Shown: one piece after another, positions 61,194 through 64,000 of the stretch
How positions within the stretch are numbered: the first letter of the stretch is position 1
Layout: the number at the start of each line of letters is the position of its first letter
Origin: Microbacterium memoriense
GTDB lineage: Bacteria > Actinomycetota > Actinomycetes > Actinomycetales > Microbacteriaceae
Length of the DNA: 64,000 nt
Direction: 5' to 3'
NCBI RefSeq assembly: GCF_025398275.1
Contig: NZ_JAODOR010000017.1
Span: forward strand, 19,262-83,261
Notes under the pieces: generated by a model
What the model was told of the DNA's origin: nothing
The model's input: the letters and a program-made list of their open reading frames with translations, nothing else
The model's database searches: none
Translations under genes and position numbers: made by a program

Positions 61194-61518
61194 CATCCCC
61201 GACTCCGACGAGTACGAAGAGTCTGAAATCGAGCAGGCGACCGCCTGGCTGGAGAAGCTGTCGCGCGATCCGCTCGCCGACGCGGTCCGCGGCGTGGCGA
61301 CGATCGTTACGATCGAGGACCCGTCCGGCCGAGGTCGCTACCGCGAGTATCGGGTCGGCCTCTCGGTCGAAGGCCCGGGCATCCCGCCGACGGCCGTCGA
61401 GCAACTACTGGTCTTCGACAGCAGGATGCCGCCGCAACCCGGCGTGCGTCTTCCTGCGCGGGTCTCGGTGAGCGACCCGCAGGCCGTTGAGGTCTCCTGG
61501 GAAGCGCTGCCGCGCTGA
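61183..61518 (+). CDS. small conserved-type hypothetical protein
   Basis: A 111-residue acidic protein I cannot assign. It has a Glu/Asp-rich start (PDSDEYEESEIEQ) and a beta-rich half (GRYREYRVGLSVEGPGIPPTAVE). The TTG at 61183 is chosen because GGAGG lies 5 nt upstream, whereas the GTG 6 nt earlier would lie within that SD. It overlaps the hydrolase end and is probably coupled to it. Confidence 0.6.
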   Translation: MPADIPDSDEYEESEIEQATAWLEKLSRDPLADAVRGVATIVTIEDPSGRGRYREYRVGLSVEGPGIPPTAVEQLLVFDSRMPPQPGVRLPARVSVSDPQAVEVSWEALPR

Positions 61519-62650
61519 GGCTGCCGTCACGGCTCTATGCCGGATCGGAGAACCTCGCCGGATACTCTCAGTCGGTAGTAACGAGTGCGCATGGCCGGGC
61601 AGAAGATCGATCCAATCCGCCGGCACTCACACCGAATGATCATCGCTTTCGTGCCGATGGGCCTACTACGCGTTGGTTCCGGGATCGCTCGATCGCGTCG
61701 CGAAGTTCTTCAGCGGTAGTTGACGGACTGCATCCATGCGATGGCGGGGGAATGGGGGAGGGTGAAGTCCGCGGAAATACGCGGAATCTCGACTGGTAGC
61801 GGGAGGGTGAGCGAGCCCTCGAGTGAGAGTTCTGCGGACTTTTTGCGGACTGGATGGTGCCTGACCGGCTGCAGTTGTCAGCCTCGGGCGGGTGAGGGGC
61901 GTGCTTTGGTCTTTGTCGCTCGAGCTAGCTGAGCGCCCTAGGTCCCCCCGGCTTTCGCCGACGTCACCTCGGCAGCGAGCCGATATCAACGGGGATCAAG
62001 ATTGAAGCGCATCCCCGTTCCGAACGGCGAGGGCTCAACCGCGGTGGGACATCTAAGAGGATTCGTGGCGGGTGCGGACGCAGGTCGGTGGCTGAGCGAT
62101 GGTCGGTCGACAGCCTTCGCTAGAGGTCCGCTCTCCGACCCGGCTATCAGCTGTTCTCCTTTTCCGAGTCTGTTCGAGACGCCCTACCGAGAGCCACGCG
62201 ATGGGACCCGATGACCGGAATGCGGATGACCACGAGGGTCCACGTCAGCACCTCGATGCTTTTGATGTGCTTCACTGATTGCGCGAGAGACGCCAGCGCC
62301 ATAGGCGACCACGCTCTGATCCAGAGCGCTTCAGGTTAAGTCACCTCGGTCCGCTTTGGCGAGCGTCTCGCCGAGATCCGAGCATGGCTCCCTCTATTGA
62401 TACCGTTGGAAACAGGGTCGACGACGCTTCGGCCGAGACTGCCGACGGCGACTATCGACCGGGCTGGTCCAAGAGCTCACCGGGCCAGAACCGTGGGAAA
62501 CCGTCGCTGCTATCGAGCTCGTGAGCTCAGCGTTATGCACCGGCACGTTGCCCCGCGCTTCCTCCGGCCACCTCTGCGACTTCGTACCCCTCACGAGTTT
62601 GAGCAGACTCTTTGGCGCCGGCCCCCATCAGACCCTGGGCGCTTCGAAGT
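61519..62650. other. gene-poor stretch at the border of a lower-GC segment
   Basis: I find no convincing gene in these 1.1 kb: the open frames are short and lack family motifs or good starts. GC visibly drops toward the right. Small structures are present: TCCGCG-GAAATA-CGCGGA near 61772, a direct repeat TGCGGACT-TTT-TGCGGACT near 61840, and the hairpin CGCTCTG-ATC-CAGAGCG near 62311. On the reverse strand a fragment reading AEELRDAIERSRNQRVVG, ending at 61640, looks like a protein C-terminus but has no intact upstream part. Confidence 0.55.
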
Positions 62651-63895
62651 TCAGCTACAGGAGACGTTGAGGCAGACATGAGTACCGGTCCCGATCAGTG
62701 CGTAGGAAATCCTTGTGACCCAGAGGCGCTCGCCGTTGCCCGTTGTGACCGGGTTGCCTACATTGTCAAAATTCGCTGCCACGTTTATGCCGACCGCGAT
62801 GCTCCCATTGGGTCCCGTATACGCGGGACCGCCACTGTCCTTATGTTGTGCCCAAGACTTGATCTGGGATACTCCCGGTATTGTGACACCGTTGGAGACA
62901 AAGGAGGAGACTACCGTTTGCACCGCTCCATAATCCAAACTTGCCAACGAACCCATGCCGAATCGGCAGACGGTCTCGTTGAGCACAGGGTTGCGAGAAG
63001 AAGTGACAGCTACACCCACGGGGCCAGAGCTTGGCCAGCTTTTCTGAAACCAAGGGTCCATCATGTTTGGCGAGCGATAGAAGGCGTAGTCTCCCTCGTA
63101 CCCATACGTTCCGCTGTAATAGTCAAGCGTGTAAGACGAGTGGGCGCCGGTCGGATTGTAGTACAGCTTGGAAGTGGTGCCACAGTGGCCTGCTGATAAG
63201 ACGCCCAACTCTGGTCCAGAGTTTCGCTTGACCACGAATTAGGTGGTGCACACCCCTTGCCCTGAGCCGGGATTCACCAACCAAGTGCCCCCGTTGAGTC
63301 CGTAGCTAGTAGTGCTAACGCTGCCCTCGATCGTGTCAAACTGAACAGTGAGCGTCGTCAACGCCTGGACGCGGGCCTTGAGCTCTTCTGAGCCTGCGGG
63401 AAAACTTCGAGTACCGTGAAAAGTGACGATCATTTCGCGTCGATCGGGGACCGCTCCGACGTCGAAGCTTCCACCCGGGATGAACTCGCTAACAAGTCTC
63501 GAAATAGCGTTCACTTGATCCTCGAGGTCAGTTTCCAGGAAGCCGACATTTTCCTCGACCCGGTAGGTTCCACCCGCTCCTTCTAGAATCGTCAACGCTC
63601 CGGCTGGCGCTTCAGCTCGAAACCCTATGACGAAGGTGTCATCCACGTCCTTAAATGCAAACGCGTACGCATCGGCAAACCGGGTTGCGATTAGAGCTCC
63701 CGCCGAAGCGGAAGCCTGATAATCCGGCCCCGGATCCGTGTACCCGGAGCCCCCGTCATTGGCGGGTACCCCCGGGCTGGGGGCGCTCGCAGAAATAGCG
63801 GCCTTAGCGCCGACCGGGACTGCCACCATCGCAAGGCCGACTAGGGCCAGGATGACGAGTGCCCGACGGCGGGGCTTGCGTAGCTTCGTCTGCAT
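62651..63895 (-). pseudogene. secreted S1 (streptogrisin/alpha-lytic-like) serine protease, interrupted by one in-frame TAA
   Basis: Read through, this is a 414-residue secreted protease zymogen. Residues 1-34 are a signal peptide (RKPRRRALVILALVGLAMV), about 35-185 a pro-domain, and GLNGGTWLVNPGSGQGVCTT starts the mature enzyme. Then comes TAA (63239-63241), and the same frame continues FVVKRNSGPELGVLSAGHC with the catalytic His, GDYAFYRS with the Asp, and KDSGGP with the nucleophile Ser. No other stop occurs in about 190 further codons. Either a recent nonsense mutation, a sequencing error or readthrough. If the stop is real the product ends at 218 residues, without the triad. Confidence 0.75.
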
Positions 63896-63899
63896 GATT

Positions 63900-63921
63900 G
63901 GACACTATGACAACAGTGTCC
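63900..63921. promoter_or_regulatory. palindrome before the protease start
   Basis: GGACACT-ATGACAAC-AGTGTCC, a perfect 7-bp inverted repeat starting 5 nt from the protease ATG, where a ribosome binding site would be. It may be an operator or a translation-control hairpin. Confidence 0.45.
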
Positions 63922-64000
63922 TTCGCGCGAGATAGGCTGCCACTGAATCGGCCTGACTTTCGTTCCTATCGGGAGCCTTGTCTGTCATCTCGCAGGACAT
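63905..64000 (-). CDS. open frame running off the right edge
   Basis: On the reverse strand the last 31 codons are open and end DSVAAYLARRTLLS before TAG (63905-63907), inside the palindrome upstream of the protease. It could be the C-terminus of a neighbouring gene or a short upstream frame. I do not recognise it, and the window cuts it. Confidence 0.3.
   Translation of the reverse strand: MSCEMTDKAPDRNESQADSVAAYLARRTLLS

Noticed and set aside
61640..61760. Reverse-strand peptide ending AEELRDAIERSRNQRVVG as a gene
   Set aside because: It has protein-like composition but no start, no family motif and stops close upstream; noted only as a possible fragment.
1..64000. CRISPR arrays, complete IS elements, rRNA or tRNA genes
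   Set aside because: No regularly spaced direct repeats, transposase motifs or structural RNA signatures were seen anywhere in the window.

Overview
The window is high-GC actinobacterial chromosome, most likely from the family Microbacteriaceae (Microbacterium-like). The evidence is the GC-rich codon use, GTG starts, a 32-residue bS22-type ribosomal protein, a complete set of core menaquinone genes, an archaeal-type aspartyl-tRNA synthetase and KtrAB potassium uptake. Most of it is ordinary core genome. Only the right end, from about 61.5 kb, looks acquired: base composition is visibly lower in GC, genes are sparse and the one long gene is interrupted.

Layout. 1-15 kb: an alpha/beta hydrolase cut by the window edge, DUF2277, an MFS exporter, the SbcCD nuclease pair, a membrane protein, a nucleosidase, a phosphopantetheinyl-transferase-like protein, NAD synthetase and a very large RecB-like nuclease/helicase. 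15-23 kb: upp and tadA (divergent), DUF808, a hydrolase, proC, KtrAB, an ArsR-type regulator, a BldC-like regulator, bS22 and a glutaredoxin-like/Dabb pair. 23-29 kb: a four-gene ABC importer, a phosphatase remnant and aspS. 28-34 kb: DedA, then a run ending in the system II cytochrome c biogenesis genes (phosphatase, TlpA/ResA-like, CcdA, ResB, CcsB). 34-40 kb: YhgE/Pip, an MMPL transporter fused to a degenerate ABC-ATPase-like tail, and a divergent TetR with two operator palindromes. 40-48 kb: menC, cobalamin-dependent metH, and an ECF importer whose T, A, A and S parts are all in one polypeptide, paired with a DUF4430 lipoprotein. 48-60 kb: the menaquinone cluster (menB, menE, menA, menD, menF, menG, polyprenyl synthase) with PPK2, a ferredoxin-NADP reductase-like enzyme and small membrane proteins. 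60-64 kb: a hydrolase, a small unknown protein, about 1.1 kb without a convincing gene, and a streptogrisin-like protease gene broken by one in-frame TAA.

How the genes fit together. Menaquinone synthesis, the lipid side-chain synthase and cytochrome c maturation together serve a menaquinol-to-cytochrome-c respiratory chain. The DUF4430 lipoprotein plus fused ECF importer lies just beyond metH, which suggests, but does not prove, cobalamin uptake for methionine synthase.

Two organisational themes recur. At least twenty genes have a TAnnnT box 6-8 nt before the start codon, the arrangement expected for leaderless mRNAs. Seven convergent gene pairs are separated by only 0-9 nt. The most interesting items are the single-chain ECF importer, the MMPL/pseudo-ATPase fusion with its twin-operator regulator, the interrupted protease zymogen, a 65-bp palindrome embedded in ccdA, and a 93-bp inverted-repeat element upstream of menF.
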